A stretch of 64,000 nt of DNA from Isoetes taiwanensis (Eukaryota; Streptophyta; Lycopodiopsida; Isoetales; Isoetaceae). The position numbers and the translations under genes were made by a program. The stretch is from contig JAJEKV010000027.1 of NCBI GenBank assembly GCA_021234155.1, positions 2,601,167 through 2,665,166 on the forward strand, written 5' to 3'. The first letter of the stretch is position 1; each line of letters begins with the position of its first letter. Under the pieces are notes generated by a model that saw only the letters and a program-made list of their open reading frames with translations, ran no database searches and was not told the origin of the DNA. Positions 63,950 to 64,000 of this stretch are shown piece by piece.

Positions 63950-64000
63950 TTGCGTAACGCCATGGGCTGCTCTTCATGTCCACCATGGACGCACGCACCA
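63950..64000 (+). pseudogene. P3 ORF2 start, cut by window end
   Basis: Homologous to 25640-25690: GTCCACCATGGAC at 63978 corresponds to the ACCATGG start of ORF2 in P1. Nothing further is visible. Confidence 0.5.

Larger units (their letters stand above)
16131..64000. repeat. Tandem array of about 12.5-kb composite units
   Basis: The same order (M 5' part, LTR, P in opposite orientation) occurs three times: 16131-41808, 41809-54368 and 54369-64000 (cut). The spacing is 12,560 bases between units 2 and 3, and 12,505 between units 1 and 2 after removing the 13,173 bases added by the T insertion. Left junctions all start at GTTGCTTGGACATCTACCTC or a close variant. Neighbouring units share one LTR, as produced by unequal exchange between LTRs. 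Confidence 0.85.
58500..64000 (+). mobile_element. P3: third P copy, cut by window end
   Basis: Pol, intergenic region and the first bases of ORF2 as in P1; the right end lies outside the window. From 61,500 to 63,650 it is almost identical to P1, much closer than P2 is. Confidence 0.8.

Overview
This window is repeat-dominated nuclear DNA from a land plant with a large genome. I see no host gene, tRNA, rRNA or bacterial feature. Nearly everything is LTR retrotransposon sequence of the Ty3/gypsy superfamily. Evidence for a plant: a tRNA-iMet-type primer-binding site, chromovirus integrase with a chromodomain, Tat/Athila-like pol proteins (DGGS proteases, GNGxAEST integrases, a second RNase H), TATA-box promoters and kilobase LTRs. 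The species cannot be named from the sequence.

Three families are present. Family M is a minus-strand chromovirus with extra ORFs between its primer-binding site and gag. Family P is a plus-strand Tat/Athila-like element with pol followed by a large coiled-coil ORF in the env-like position; it has no recognisable gag. Family T is a minus-strand Tat-like element with two RNase H domains.

Layout: 1-8409 is a 3'-truncated M-type element (E1). 8410-9540 is LTR L0. 9541-18905 is a complete but frame-broken M interior (E2: chromodomain, integrase, RNase H, RT, protease, gag, ORF-b, ORF-a, PBS, all minus). 18906-20231 is LTR L1. From 16131 rightwards a unit of about 12.5 kb repeats head to tail: M 5' part, LTR, then P in the opposite orientation. 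P1 is 20232-41808, M' 41809-44585, L2 44586-45919, P2 45920-54368, M' 54369-57159, L3 57160-58499, and P3 runs off the window. Inside P1 a complete T element (28176-41343) is inserted with a 5-bp GGCAG duplication and two LTRs of equal length once a later insertion is subtracted. That later insertion, a 1.78-kb terminal-inverted-repeat element (28936-30717), lies in T's left LTR and carries an array of a 16-bp palindrome. The insertion order is therefore array, then T, then the TIR element.

The most notable signal is ORF-a of family M. In two of three copies its first ten residues, [10 protein letters not shown], equal the start of histone H3 including K4 and K9, while the complete M element of the same window encodes an integrase chromodomain, a fold that in chromoviruses and HP1 reads methylated H3K9. 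Other notable features are the ambisense composite unit, a family of 66-nt hairpins repeated four times per unit, the unusual position of the second RNase H in T, and a conserved antisense Cys-rich ORF at a bidirectional TATA site in P.

Caveat: differences between copies fall strikingly often on CAG/CTG triplets and are indels or scrambles rather than C-to-T changes. This looks like consensus error at CHG-methylated sites, so many frameshifts called here may not exist in the organism. Boundaries of broken domains are approximate.
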